From an uncultured Prevotellaceae bacterium (GTDB taxonomy: Bacteria > Bacteroidota > Bacteroidia > Bacteroidales > Bacteroidaceae), in contig CAMKSE010000002.1 in assembly GCA_946415365.1 (NCBI GenBank), positions 186,001-250,000 on the forward strand: a DNA stretch of 64,000 nt, written 5' to 3'. This document shows positions 51,052 through 60,539 of the stretch, piece by piece. The notes beneath the pieces were generated by a model that was not told the origin of the DNA, did not search any database, and saw only the letters and a program-made list of their open reading frames with translations. Numbering within the stretch: the first letter of the stretch is position 1; each line of letters starts with the position of its first letter. The position numbers and the translations under genes are program-made.

Positions 51052-52950
51052 ATGATGGACTCTCAAGAGAATGCCCTCGAAATGGGTAACAACGAAGTGA
51101 TGAAGGAAGAAGTGACCCCACAGCCCACAGAAACTGAGGTTGAGGAACCTGCCACTGCAGTAGAAACGCCAAGTGAGGAACAAGCTCCTCATGAAGAGAC
51201 AGCAGAGGAGGAAGAAACTTCTCAAGTAGAAACCCCGCGCAAGGTTTATGAGACCAAGGCAGAAATCCTGGAACGTATCCGGGAGATTGCTCATGGCGAT
51301 GATGCGCCCCAAAAAGAGGAGGTGGACTATCTGAAGACCGCCTTCTATAAGCTGCATATAGCAGAGCGCGAAGCCAGTTTCAAGGCCTACGTCGATGGAG
51401 GCGGTGACCCAGAGCAATACCAAATCACTCCCGACGAGCAGGAAGAGGCATTCAAAGCAGAGATGGGTATCGTTAAGGAGAAACGCGCCAAGTTGTTTAA
51501 GGAGCAGGAGGCTGAGAAGCAGGAGAACCTTGCAAAGAAACTTGCCATCATCGAAAAGATAAAGGCCATGATAACCACTCCAGAGGATGCCAACAAGGGT
51601 TATCAGGAGTTTAAGGCCTTGCAACAGCAGTGGCGTGAAATCAAGAACGTGCCAGCAGACAAGGCAAATGAACTTTGGCGTAATTACCAATTATATGTAG
51701 AACAGTTCTACGACATGCTGCGACTGAACAGCGAGGCACGTGAATATGACTTCCGCAAAAACAAGGAGCAGAAAGTGCGTCTTTGTGAGGCAGCCGAAAA
51801 ACTGGCCGAGGAAACTGATATCATCAGTGCCTTCCATCAGTTACAGAAGCTCCATCAGGAATACAGAGAGATCGGTCCTGTAGCGAAAGAAGAGCGTGAG
51901 GACATTTGGAACCGCTTCAAAGCTGCCAGTACCGTCATCAACAAGCGTCATCAGCAGCACTTTGAGGGCATCCGAGCCAAAGAGGAAGAGAATCTGGCTC
52001 GCAAGACCGCTTTATGTGAGAAAGTGGAGGCCATTGCAGCCGAAGAGAACAAAGGCAGCGGTGACTGGGAGAAGCATACCAAGCAAATTATCGAACTGCA
52101 GACGGAGTGGAAGACCATCGGTTTTGCACCCCAGAAGATGAACGTCAAGATTTTCGAGCGTTTCCGTGCTGCCTGTGACGATTTCTTCGGGCGCAAGGCT
52201 GAATATTTCCGTACACTGAAGGATTCCTTTAAGGAAAACACAGAGAAGAAAAGGGCTCTTATCGAGAAGGCAAAGGCCCTCCAGGACTCCACAGAGTGGA
52301 AGTCTACTGCCGATAAACTCATAGCACTGCAAAAGGAATGGAAAACGATAGGTATGGTTCCAAAGAAACTTGGCGATCAGCTTTGGGAGGAGTTCCTTGG
52401 AGCATGCAATAAGTTCTTTGAAGCCCGCAAGGCTGCAGGAGCAGGACAACACAGTGAGGAATATGCCAATCTAGACAAAAAAAGAAAAGTGGTTGAGAAA
52501 CTGAAAGCCATCACGGAAGATAGTGGCGAGAATGTCCAGGAAGAAGTACAGAAACTCGTTGAGGAATACCAGTCCATCGGTCATGTGCCCTTCAAAGAGA
52601 AGGATAAGCTCTACGAAGAGTACCATGCAGCCCTCGACCGTCTTTACAAGGATCTGAATATCTCTGTAGCCAAGCGCAGACTGAATAGCTTTAAACAGAG
52701 TCTCAAACAGGTTGCCGAACGTGGAGAGAACGCCCTTGACAATGAACGTGCACGGCTGTTCCGTCAATACGAGGCCTTGAAACAGGAGATTCAAACATAC
52801 GAGAATAACCTTGGTTTCTTGAATGCCAGTTCAAAGAAGGGTAGCAGTCTCATCGACGAGATGAACCGCAAGGTACAGAAACTCAAGGACGATCTGAACC
52901 TTGTCAAGGAGAAAATCAAGGCTATCGACGCAGAGAACAAGGCCCAGTAA
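51052..52950 (+). CDS. DUF349 repeat protein
   Basis: The 632-residue protein starts with a Glu-rich disordered region (about 80 residues) and then holds five DUF349 helical repeats, each with the signature W/Y-x-x-I-G-x-V-P and a following EELWxxF helix (WREIKNVPADKANELW, YREIGPVAKEEREDIW, WKTIGFAPQKMNVKIF, WKTIGMVPKKLGDQLW and YQSIGHVPFKEKDKLY). A C-terminal coiled coil follows. The function of the family is not known. It has its own promoter and is 40 bases upstream of paaK. Confidence 0.85.
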   Translation: MMDSQENALEMGNNEVMKEEVTPQPTETEVEEPATAVETPSEEQAPHEETAEEEETSQVETPRKVYETKAEILERIREIAHGDDAPQKEEVDYLKTAFYKLHIAEREASFKAYVDGGGDPEQYQITPDEQEEAFKAEMGIVKEKRAKLFKEQEAEKQENLAKKLAIIEKIKAMITTPEDANKGYQEFKALQQQWREIKNVPADKANELWRNYQLYVEQFYDMLRLNSEAREYDFRKNKEQKVRLCEAAEKLAEETDIISAFHQLQKLHQEYREIGPVAKEEREDIWNRFKAASTVINKRHQQHFEGIRAKEEENLARKTALCEKVEAIAAEENKGSGDWEKHTKQIIELQTEWKTIGFAPQKMNVKIFERFRAACDDFFGRKAEYFRTLKDSFKENTEKKRALIEKAKALQDSTEWKSTADKLIALQKEWKTIGMVPKKLGDQLWEEFLGACNKFFEARKAAGAGQHSEEYANLDKKRKVVEKLKAITEDSGENVQEEVQKLVEEYQSIGHVPFKEKDKLYEEYHAALDRLYKDLNISVAKRRLNSFKQSLKQVAERGENALDNERARLFRQYEALKQEIQTYENNLGFLNASSKKGSSLIDEMNRKVQKLKDDLNLVKEKIKAIDAENKAQ

Positions 52951-52990
52951 GTCGTATAACAAAGACATCAACAGACTAGATAATAACACA

Positions 52991-54289
52991 ATGATTTGGA
53001 ACGAAAGCATTGAATGCATGGATCGCGAACAGCTTCGCGAGATTCAGAGCCGTCGTCTTGTGAAGATGACAGAGTACGTATATCACAACACACCCTTCTA
53101 TCGGAAGAAGTTCCAGGAGATGGGTCTGGAACCTGGTGACATCAAGAGCATTGACGACATCGTGAAGTTGCCGTTTACCAACAAGCTCGACCTGCGCGAC
53201 AACTACCCCTTTGGTCTGGCGGCCGTGCCGATGAGTCAGATTGTTAGGATCCACGCCTCCTCCGGTACGACAGGCAAGCCTGTAGTGGTACTCTATACCC
53301 GTAAGGACCTTGCCATGTGGGCAGAGGCCATCTCACGCGCCTTTACTGCCTACGGCGCTGGCAAGGACGACATCTTCCAGGTGGCCTACGGCTATGGTTT
53401 GTTTACCGGTGGTCTGGGAGCCCACGACGGTGCAACGAATATCGGAGCCTCCGTGATTCCCATCTCTTCGGGAAACACCCAGAAGCAGATGACGCTGATG
53501 CACGATTTCGGCACGACCATCCTCTGCTGCACGCCCTCCTACGCCATGTTCCTCGGTGAGGCCATGAGCGAGTGTGAATGGCCCCGTGAGGAGTTCAAGC
53601 TGAAGATTGGCGTCTTCGGAGCAGAGCCCTGGACGGAGAAGATGCGCGTCAAGCTGGAGGAATCTCTGGGCATCAAGGCCTACGACATCTACGGACTCTC
53701 GGAGATTGCCGGTCCTGGCGTGGGCTATGAGTGCGAATGCCAGCATGGCACCCACCTGAATGAAGACTATTTCTATCCGGAGATTCTCGACCCAAATACC
53801 GGAGAATCGCTGCCCGAAGGCTCTTTCGGAGAACTGACGTTCACCCACCTGACGAAAGAGGGAATGCCTTTGCTGCGTTATCGCACCCACGACCTCACGG
53901 CTCTTCATTATGACAAGTGCGAATGTGGACGTACGCTCGTCAGGATGGACCGCATCCTTGGCCGTTGCGACGATATGCTCATCATCCGCGGTGTCAACGT
54001 ATTCCCGTCGCAGATTGAAGATGTCATCCTGAAGCTGCCTGAGTACGAGCCTCACTTCCTGCTCACCGTCGACCGTGTGAACAACACGGACACCTCGGAA
54101 CTGAAGGTAGAAGTCAAGGAAGAATACTTCACCGACGACATGGCAACGATGGTCGGCCTGCAGAAGAAGCTGGAAGCCGAGTTGCGCAGTGTCATCGGAC
54201 TTGGGTTCAAAGTCAAACTGGTCGAACCCAAGGGCATCGAGCGTTCCACAGGCAAGGCCAAGCGTGTCATCGACAAACGCCAACTTTGA
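52991..54289 (+). CDS. paaK: Phenylacetate-CoA ligase
   Basis: The 432-residue AMP-forming ligase activates aryl acids, classically phenylacetate, to CoA esters. Visible are the phosphate loop HASSGTTGKPVVVLYT, adenylation motif YDIYGLSEIAGPG and the C-terminal hinge DMLIIRGVNVFPSQIE. No other phenylacetate-degradation genes are present, as usual in Bacteroidales, where it may act on aromatic acids in amino-acid metabolism. It precedes an ACT-domain gene, a conserved pair. The ATG at 52991 follows the previous stop by 40 bases. Confidence 0.9.
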   Translation: MIWNESIECMDREQLREIQSRRLVKMTEYVYHNTPFYRKKFQEMGLEPGDIKSIDDIVKLPFTNKLDLRDNYPFGLAAVPMSQIVRIHASSGTTGKPVVVLYTRKDLAMWAEAISRAFTAYGAGKDDIFQVAYGYGLFTGGLGAHDGATNIGASVIPISSGNTQKQMTLMHDFGTTILCCTPSYAMFLGEAMSECEWPREEFKLKIGVFGAEPWTEKMRVKLEESLGIKAYDIYGLSEIAGPGVGYECECQHGTHLNEDYFYPEILDPNTGESLPEGSFGELTFTHLTKEGMPLLRYRTHDLTALHYDKCECGRTLVRMDRILGRCDDMLIIRGVNVFPSQIEDVILKLPEYEPHFLLTVDRVNNTDTSELKVEVKEEYFTDDMATMVGLQKKLEAELRSVIGLGFKVKLVEPKGIERSTGKAKRVIDKRQL

Positions 54290-54331
54290 CATTATATTTA
54301 TAATAAGGTAAAAACAAACACCAATAAGCAT

Positions 54332-54757
54332 ATGAAAGCAAAACAACTATCCGTATTTCTTGAGAACAAGTCAGGCCGTCTGACTGAGGTAACTGACGTA
54401 CTGGGTGCTGCAGGCATCAACCTGTCAGCTATGAGTATCGCTGACAACAGCGACTTTGGCATCCTGCGTTGTATCGTCTCCGACCCCGACAAGGCCTACC
54501 AGGTATTGAAAGAGAACCACTTTGCCGTCAAGATCACCGACGTCATCGGATTCGTCTGCCCGAACACCAGCGGTTCCCTGGCCGTCGTACTCCGTCATCT
54601 CTCCGACAACGGGGTATTTATCGAGTATATGTATTCATTTGCCAACGGCGACGTGGCCACAGTGGTCATCCGTCCCACCGACCTTGAGGCCTGCGAGAAT
54701 ATCCTGGCAGCAAAGAAAGTGGAGCTGATGGCGGCCAATGACCTCTATCAATTATAA
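54332..54757 (+). CDS. Tandem ACT-domain protein
   Basis: The 141-residue protein is two ACT domains in series (residues about 4-67 and 72-138), with SVFLENKSGRLTEVTDVLGAAGINL and VVLRHLSDNGVFIEYMYSF. Such proteins bind amino acids, often aromatic ones, and may regulate the adjacent ligase. It lies 42 bases after paaK and before a strong terminator. Confidence 0.85.
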   Translation: MKAKQLSVFLENKSGRLTEVTDVLGAAGINLSAMSIADNSDFGILRCIVSDPDKAYQVLKENHFAVKITDVIGFVCPNTSGSLAVVLRHLSDNGVFIEYMYSFANGDVATVVIRPTDLEACENILAAKKVELMAANDLYQL

Positions 54758-54766
54758 AATAGGCGG

Positions 54767-54810
54767 AGACTGCAAAATTTCCGTCTGGAAATTTTGCAGT
54801 CTCGTTTTTT
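54767..54810 (+). terminator. Terminator of the paaK-ACT transcript
   Basis: AGACTGCAAAATTTCC (54767-54782) and GGAAATTTTGCAGTCT (54787-54802) form a perfect 16-bp stem with a 4-base loop followed by TTTTTT (54805-54810). Confidence 0.92.
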
Positions 54811-54815
54811 CTCTG

Positions 54816-54823
54816 TACCTTTG
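54816..54823 (+). promoter_or_regulatory. -7 promoter box of the tRNA gene
   Basis: TACCTTTGCA, 16 bases before the tRNA-Val start. Confidence 0.65.
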
Positions 54824-54839
54824 CAGCCGCAAACATTGA

Positions 54840-54914
54840 GGGCGCTTAGCTCAGTTGGTTTAGAGCATCTGCCTTACAAGCAGAGGGTCGGCGGTTCGAA
54901 TCCGTCAGCGCCCA
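54840..54914 (+). tRNA. tRNA-Val (anticodon TAC)
   Basis: Acceptor stem GGGCGCT (54840-54846) pairs with AGCGCCC (54907-54913). The D arm (GCTCAGTTGGTTTAGAGC), anticodon loop CTTACAA and T arm with GGTTCGAATCC are all present. The anticodon is TAC. The CCA end is not encoded. Confidence 0.95.
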
Positions 54915-55011
54915 CAACACAAGATGAGACTCACCTGCAGCCGTGGAGGTTGCAGTTTTGGGTTAGGATATAAGCTTATAGTAATAATTAGGATTAGTTT
55001 TTAAGAAAAGA

Positions 55012-56367
55012 ATGGATTTAAATGCACTAACAGCCGTCTCGCCTATTGACGGCCGTTACAGAAGTAAAACCGAACCATTGGCAGGCTATTTCTCCGAATA
55101 CGCCCTTATCCGTTACAGGGTACGCGTGGAAATAGAATATTTTATTGCTTTGTGCGAACTACCCCTGCCGCAATTACAAGAAGTCAACCAGGATCTGACA
55201 GAACCCCTCCGTGACATCTATCGCAATTTCACACCTGCTGATGCCCAGCGGGTGAAGGATATTGAGAAGGTGACGAACCATGATGTTAAAGCCGTCGAAT
55301 ATTTTATTAAAGAAAAGATCGACAGCACAGAGCAATTGGAAGACGTAAGGCCTTTCAAGGAGTTTATTCATTTCGGGTTGACCTCACAGGACATCAACAA
55401 CACCAGTGTGCCCCTTTCCATAAAGGAGGCATTGGAGGATGTTTATTATCCCCTGGTGGAGGAATTGATTGAACAACTCCACGACTATGCTGAACAATGG
55501 AAGAACATTCCTATGTTGGCCAAGACCCACGGACAACCAGCTTCCCCTACCCGCCTGGGAAAGGAGATAATGGTCTACGTGTATCGTCTAGAAGAGCAGT
55601 TGCGCGGACTAAAGGACACACCTCTCACTGCGAAATTCGGAGGAGCCACGGGAAATTTCAATGCCCATCATGTGGCTTATCCACAATACGACTGGCGGGA
55701 GTTCGGCAATCAGTTCGTCAGTGAAAAACTCGGACTGGAACGTGAGCAGTATACCACTCAAATTTCCAATTACGACTGGCTTGGTGGTGTGTTCGATGCC
55801 ATGCGTCGCATCAACACCATAGTCATCGACCTGGACCGTGATTTCTGGATGTATATCTCCATGGACTATTTCAAGCAGAAGATCAAGGCCGGAGAAGTTG
55901 GCAGCAGTGCTATGCCGCATAAGGTGAACCCCATAGACTACGAGAATTCTGAGGGGAATCTCGGCATTGCCAATGCCATCTTACAGTTCTTGGCAGCGAA
56001 ACTACCAGTAAGTCGTCTGCAGCGTGACCTGACCGATTCAACAGTGTTGCGCAATGTTGGCGTACCAATGGGACACTCAATTATTGCGTTTCAGAGTACG
56101 TTGAAGGGACTTCGCAAACTGATCCTCAACGAAGAGAAGTTACAAGAAGATCTTGACAACACGTGGGCTGTTGTGGCTGAAGCCATACAAACTATTCTGC
56201 GCCGCGAGGCCTACCCCAACCCATATGAGACGCTAAAAGCATTGACAAGGACCAACGAGAAACTGACAGCAGAAAGAATCCAGGATTTTATCGAGACTCT
56301 GGAAGTCAGTGAAGAAGTAAAGAATGAGCTTCGTTCCATCAGTCCTTCAACATATACAGGCATTTAA
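55012..56367 (+). CDS. purB: Adenylosuccinate lyase
   Basis: The 451-residue enzyme of purine synthesis splits adenylosuccinate and SAICAR to fumarate. It has the fumarase-superfamily signature SSAMPHKVNPIDYEN, a TSQDINNT loop and KTHGQPASPTRLGKE. It probably forms a transcript with the pseudouridine synthase and asnS genes that follow within 30 bases each. Confidence 0.95.
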   Translation: MDLNALTAVSPIDGRYRSKTEPLAGYFSEYALIRYRVRVEIEYFIALCELPLPQLQEVNQDLTEPLRDIYRNFTPADAQRVKDIEKVTNHDVKAVEYFIKEKIDSTEQLEDVRPFKEFIHFGLTSQDINNTSVPLSIKEALEDVYYPLVEELIEQLHDYAEQWKNIPMLAKTHGQPASPTRLGKEIMVYVYRLEEQLRGLKDTPLTAKFGGATGNFNAHHVAYPQYDWREFGNQFVSEKLGLEREQYTTQISNYDWLGGVFDAMRRINTIVIDLDRDFWMYISMDYFKQKIKAGEVGSSAMPHKVNPIDYENSEGNLGIANAILQFLAAKLPVSRLQRDLTDSTVLRNVGVPMGHSIIAFQSTLKGLRKLILNEEKLQEDLDNTWAVVAEAIQTILRREAYPNPYETLKALTRTNEKLTAERIQDFIETLEVSEEVKNELRSISPSTYTGI

Positions 56368-56396
56368 TAATCAACAACATAAAAACATTTAGTAAA

Positions 56397-57731
56397 ATGG
56401 ATATCGAGAATAACGAGAAAAAACAAGAGGAAACAACACAACAGGAAGGTTTTCAGAGAGAAGTAAGACGCACACCGCGTCCACGTATACATACAAGTCA
56501 GCGTCCAACTTTTGAACGTACGGACTATCGCCGTCGCGACAACGATGAGGGTGGATTCCGTCCGGAGGGCTTCGGCGCAGCCTTGCATGATAGTAGTACA
56601 CAACGTGAGGACTACCACACCCGTGGTAACTATCCAGGAGATTATCGCCCGCGTCAAAACAGCTATCAGCCAAGACAGGGCAGCTATCAGCCACGTCAGA
56701 GTCAGGAAGGCGGTTATCAGCCACGCCAAGGAGGATACCAGCGTCAAGGGGGGTATCAACCACGTCAAGGACAGGAAGGTGGATATCAGCCCCGTCAGGG
56801 AGGATACCAGCGTCAAGGAGGTTATCAGCCGCATCAGAGTCAGGGAGGATACCAGCCTCGTCAGGGAGGCTATAAGCCTTATCAGAAACAATACGGGAAG
56901 TCTTACAGTCCTTATAAGAAAGGACCCCGTCAGCATACTGCCGACTATGATCCGAATGCAAAATACAGCATGAAGAAACGGATTGAATATAAAGAGGTGA
57001 ACTATGACCCTAATGAGCCCCTTCGTCTGAACAAATTTCTTGCTAATGCTGGCATTTGCAGTCGCCGTGAGGCTGATGAGTTCATTCAGGCTGGTGTCGT
57101 TACAGTAAACGGAGAAGTGGTAACCGAACTTGGAACCAAAGTCAAGCGTACTGACATGGTTATGTTCCACGATCAGCCCGTTAAGATAGAAAAAAAGGTC
57201 TATGTTCTACTGAACAAGCCTAAGGACTATGTCACCACAGCCGATGATCCCCAGCAGCGTAAGACTGTAATGGATCTCGTAAAGAACGCCTGCCCTGAGC
57301 GCATCTACCCGGTTGGTCGTTTAGACAGAAATACCACTGGTGTGCTTTTGTTGACCAATGATGGTGATCTCGCTTCGAAACTGACTCATCCTAAGTATCT
57401 GAAAAAGAAGATCTACCACGTATTCCTCGACAAGAACGTAACAGCCCACGACCTCCAGCAGATTTCTGATGGAATCCAGCTTGAAGACGGTGAAATCAAG
57501 GCTGACGACGTACAATATGCCAGCCCCACAGACAAGAAGCAGGTTGGTATTGAGATTCACAGTGGCAAGAACCGCATCGTACGCCGTATCTTTGAGTCAC
57601 TCGGCTATCGAGTACAGAAACTGGACCGTGTACAGTTTGCCGGCCTTACCAAGAAAAACTTGAAACGAGGCGACTGGCGCTACCTCACTGAGGAAGAAGT
57701 GGATCGTTTACGAATGGGAGCATACGAGTAA
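56397..57731 (+). CDS. RluB/RsuA-type rRNA pseudouridine synthase with repetitive N-terminus
   Basis: The C-terminal half contains an S4 domain (RLNKFLANAGICSRREADEFI) and the pseudouridine synthase catalytic motif GRLDRNTTGVLLLTND, with Asp as the nucleophile, ending in KNLKRGDWRYLTEEE. It modifies 23S rRNA as RluB in E. coli; target position not shown. The N-terminal 200 residues are basic and disordered, with 22-residue repeats of the pattern GGYQPRQGGYQRQGGYQPRQ. It follows purB by 29 bases and precedes asnS by 26. Confidence 0.88.
   Translation: MDIENNEKKQEETTQQEGFQREVRRTPRPRIHTSQRPTFERTDYRRRDNDEGGFRPEGFGAALHDSSTQREDYHTRGNYPGDYRPRQNSYQPRQGSYQPRQSQEGGYQPRQGGYQRQGGYQPRQGQEGGYQPRQGGYQRQGGYQPHQSQGGYQPRQGGYKPYQKQYGKSYSPYKKGPRQHTADYDPNAKYSMKKRIEYKEVNYDPNEPLRLNKFLANAGICSRREADEFIQAGVVTVNGEVVTELGTKVKRTDMVMFHDQPVKIEKKVYVLLNKPKDYVTTADDPQQRKTVMDLVKNACPERIYPVGRLDRNTTGVLLLTNDGDLASKLTHPKYLKKKIYHVFLDKNVTAHDLQQISDGIQLEDGEIKADDVQYASPTDKKQVGIEIHSGKNRIVRRIFESLGYRVQKLDRVQFAGLTKKNLKRGDWRYLTEEEVDRLRMGAYE
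56690..56890 (+). repeat. Tandem coding repeats of QGGYQPR type in the pseudouridine synthase gene
   Basis: The DNA encodes two near-identical 22-residue units plus further partial units of GGYQPRQ. The codons differ slightly between copies, but the reading frame is kept, so length changes by recombination would leave the enzyme domain intact. Confidence 0.75.
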
Positions 57732-57757
57732 AATTAAGTTTGTAGTTTATAGATGTA

Positions 57758-59197
57758 ATGAAACGAACTAAGATTATCGATGTGCTGAAAAGCACAGAAT
57801 ATGGTAAGGAAGTTTGCGTAAAGGGTTGGGTACGCACGCACCGCAGTTCGAAGGCTGTCGACTTTATTGCCTTAAACGACGGTTCTACCATCAAGAACGT
57901 TCAGATCGTTGTCGATCCGACACATTTTGATGAAGAACTTTTGAAGCAGGTTACGACAGGTGCATGTATTTGTGCTGAAGGCAAATTGGTTGAGAGCCAG
58001 GGTGCCGGACAATCGAGCGAGATACAGGCAACAAATCTGGAAGTATACGGCCTCTGCGGTAATGACTACCCGATGCAGAAGAAAGGACAATCATTTGAGG
58101 TAATGCGTAAGAATGCACATATGCGTCTCCGCACCAACACCTTCGGAGCAGTCATGCGCATCCGTCATAACATGGCCATGGCCATTCACACCTACTTCCA
58201 TGAACATGGCTTCTTCTATTTCCACACGCCACTGATTACAGCCAGCGACTGTGAGGGTGCTGGAAATATGTTTCAGGTAACTACAAAGAATCTCTATGAC
58301 CTGAAGAAGGACGAGAACGGTAAGATTATCTATGATGACGACTTTTTCGGAGAACAGACATCATTGACGGTAAGTGGTCAGCTCGAGGGAGAACTTGGTG
58401 CAACAGCCCTTGGCGCCATCTATACCTTCGGTCCTACATTCCGTGCCGAGAATTCCAACACGCCACGCCATCTGGCTGAGTTTTGGATGATAGAGCCAGA
58501 GGTTGCTTTCCTGAATCAGGAAGAGTTGATGGACCTCGAGGAAGATTTTATCAAATACTGTGTACGTTGGGCACTCGAGAACTGCAAGAATGATCTCGAG
58601 TTCCTTAACAAAATGATTGATAAAACGCTGATTGAGCGTCTTGAGGGTGTTTTAAAGGATACTTTCGTTCGCTTGCCATATACCGAGGGCATCAACATCC
58701 TGCAGGAAGCCATCAAGAACGGAAAGAAGTTCGAGTTCCCCTGCAATTGGGGCGACGATCTCGCTTCTGAGCATGAGCGCTACCTCGTTGAGGAGCACTT
58801 CAAGAAGCCTGTTATCATGACTGACTATCCCCGTGTGTTTAAGTCCTTCTACATGAAGCAGAACGAGGAAACTGCCGAGGGTGGTTCTATAGGCTACAAA
58901 GGTGCTGTTGCTCCTGGACCAACCATGCAGGGTACTGACGTACTGTTCCCGCAGATCGGCGAAATTATCGGCGGCTCTGTTCGTGAGGAATCTTATGACA
59001 AACTGATGGCGGAAATTGAACGCCGCCAGATGGATCAGACTCATCTGTGGTGGTATATCGACACACGCCGCTGGGGTACCTGTCCTCATGCAGGCTTCGG
59101 TCTCGGTTTCGAACGCCTTATCCTCTTCGTCACGGGCATGCAGAACATCCGTGACGTCATCCCGTTCCCGAGAACACCCAAGAGTGCGGAATTCTAA
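57758..59197 (+). CDS. asnS: Asparaginyl-tRNA synthetase
   Basis: The 479-residue class II synthetase has the N-terminal OB-fold anticodon-binding domain ([24 protein letters not shown]), motif 2 [20 protein letters not shown] and motif 3 [10 protein letters not shown]. It charges tRNA-Asn with asparagine. It ends the purB-rluB-like-asnS cluster. Confidence 0.95.
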   Translation: MKRTKIIDVLKSTEYGKEVCVKGWVRTHRSSKAVDFIALNDGSTIKNVQIVVDPTHFDEELLKQVTTGACICAEGKLVESQGAGQSSEIQATNLEVYGLCGNDYPMQKKGQSFEVMRKNAHMRLRTNTFGAVMRIRHNMAMAIHTYFHEHGFFYFHTPLITASDCEGAGNMFQVTTKNLYDLKKDENGKIIYDDDFFGEQTSLTVSGQLEGELGATALGAIYTFGPTFRAENSNTPRHLAEFWMIEPEVAFLNQEELMDLEEDFIKYCVRWALENCKNDLEFLNKMIDKTLIERLEGVLKDTFVRLPYTEGINILQEAIKNGKKFEFPCNWGDDLASEHERYLVEEHFKKPVIMTDYPRVFKSFYMKQNEETAEGGSIGYKGAVAPGPTMQGTDVLFPQIGEIIGGSVREESYDKLMAEIERRQMDQTHLWWYIDTRRWGTCPHAGFGLGFERLILFVTGMQNIRDVIPFPRTPKSAEF

Positions 59198-59247
59198 GAG
59201 AAGGACAAAATAAAGTATTATCGATTCTCAACCAGATTTACCCAAAA

Positions 59248-59874
59248 TCAATTGACGAGTCGAATACCTTCTTCGGAAATAGTTATAAGCCGTCGGCGAT
59301 ATAGGTCGCCGATGGCTTTTTTATAATCTTTCTTGGAAATCTGGAAACGCTCGTAGATATCCTCTGCCGGTGACTTGTCACCTAAATCGCAGAAACCGTC
59401 ATGTTCATAAAGATAACGAAGTAACACCTCTGCGAAATCAAGCACCCTTTGCCGTCCGTCATTCTTCTGATAACGTTCCACCTTTGCAGTAGCCATCAAA
59501 CGATGGGTTTTCTCATCTTCTAAGATATAGACATAATAAATCTTTCCCTTCTCCATTCGGGTCTTCTGTTCCCGGAACGGACAAAAGAGGTCCTTCATCA
59601 GACCCCAATGCAGGAAAGCACCATACTCATTTGTCCACGCACACTCCAAATATGCGAACTCCCCTACTTTTGCTATAGGATGTTCAGTCGTCGCTATCGT
59701 ACGTTCATCCTGATCAAGATAAATGAAAACCTCTATCTCGTCACCGATATGCATATCTTTAGTCACATAACGGTTAGGCAAAAGGATATTACCCTCTTCG
59801 CCACCGTCAAGGTATAGGCCATACTCCGTACGTTTCCTTATTCTAAGGGTATTGTAGTCTCCGAGTTTAAGCAT
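59248..59874 (-). CDS. CvfB-like S1 RNA-binding protein, internally shortened
   Basis: The 208-residue product matches the CvfB/S1-like family at both ends: [48 protein letters not shown] and the C-terminal winged helix [22 protein letters not shown]. Family members have about 280 residues. Here the part between AKVERY and GRQRVLDF, normally a further S1-type domain of roughly 70 residues, is missing in frame. It overlaps lolD by 37 bases. RNA binding is a family property; the effect of the deletion is unknown. Confidence 0.8.
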   Translation of the reverse strand: MLKLGDYNTLRIRKRTEYGLYLDGGEEGNILLPNRYVTKDMHIGDEIEVFIYLDQDERTIATTEHPIAKVGEFAYLECAWTNEYGAFLHWGLMKDLFCPFREQKTRMEKGKIYYVYILEDEKTHRLMATAKVERYQKNDGRQRVLDFAEVLLRYLYEHDGFCDLGDKSPAEDIYERFQISKKDYKKAIGDLYRRRLITISEEGIRLVN

Positions 59875-60533
59875 ATTTCCGATGTTTCTATCAAACCGTC
59901 ACGCAGATGTATAGTACGGTCAGTTATAGCCGCCAACGATTCATCATGGGTGACAATGACAAATGTTTGTCCGAACTGATCACGCAGGTCAAAAAACAAC
60001 TGATGCAGTTCTTCCTTATTCTTTGTATCAAGAGAGCCTGAAGGTTCATCAGCCAGGATTACAGCAGGACTGTTTACAAGGGCGCGAGCCACGGCTACGC
60101 GTTGTTTTTCTCCTCCAGACAATTCATGAGGCTTATGAGTAGAGCGGTCACTAAGTCCCATGAATTTCAATAATTCTTCAGCCCGTAATCTTGCCACCTT
60201 CTGACTTTTTCCAGCAATATAGGCAGGAATCATAATATTTTCAATGGCCGTAAACTCAGGCAACAACTGATGAAACTGGAAAACAAAACCGAGGTGATTA
60301 TTCCTGAAATCAGAGAGACGCTTCGATGACAATGATGTGACATCGGTATTATCGACGCATACCACACCTGTATCCGGACGGTCTAACGTCCCAATAATCT
60401 GTAGCAGAGTCGTTTTGCCCGCCCCACTAGGACCTACAATGCTGATGACCTCACCCTTGTCGATATGAAGGTCTATACCTTTAAGTACTTGTAGTGAACC
60501 AAAACTCTTTGTTATATTCTTGATATCAATCAT
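59838..60533 (-). CDS. lolD: ABC transporter ATP-binding protein, LolD type
   Basis: The 231-residue ATPase has Walker [13 protein letters not shown], signature [15 protein letters not shown], Walker [13 protein letters not shown] and H-loop IVTHD. The Q-loop [15 protein letters not shown] matches LolD/MacB-type exporters that move lipoproteins or drugs in the envelope. No permease gene is adjacent, so its partner is elsewhere. It lies 6 bases after the antiporter gene and overlaps the CvfB-like gene. Confidence 0.8.
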   Translation of the reverse strand: MIDIKNITKSFGSLQVLKGIDLHIDKGEVISIVGPSGAGKTTLLQIIGTLDRPDTGVVCVDNTDVTSLSSKRLSDFRNNHLGFVFQFHQLLPEFTAIENIMIPAYIAGKSQKVARLRAEELLKFMGLSDRSTHKPHELSGGEKQRVAVARALVNSPAVILADEPSGSLDTKNKEELHQLFFDLRDQFGQTFVIVTHDESLAAITDRTIHLRDGLIETSEICLNSETTIPLE

Positions 60534-60539
60534 AACCCT

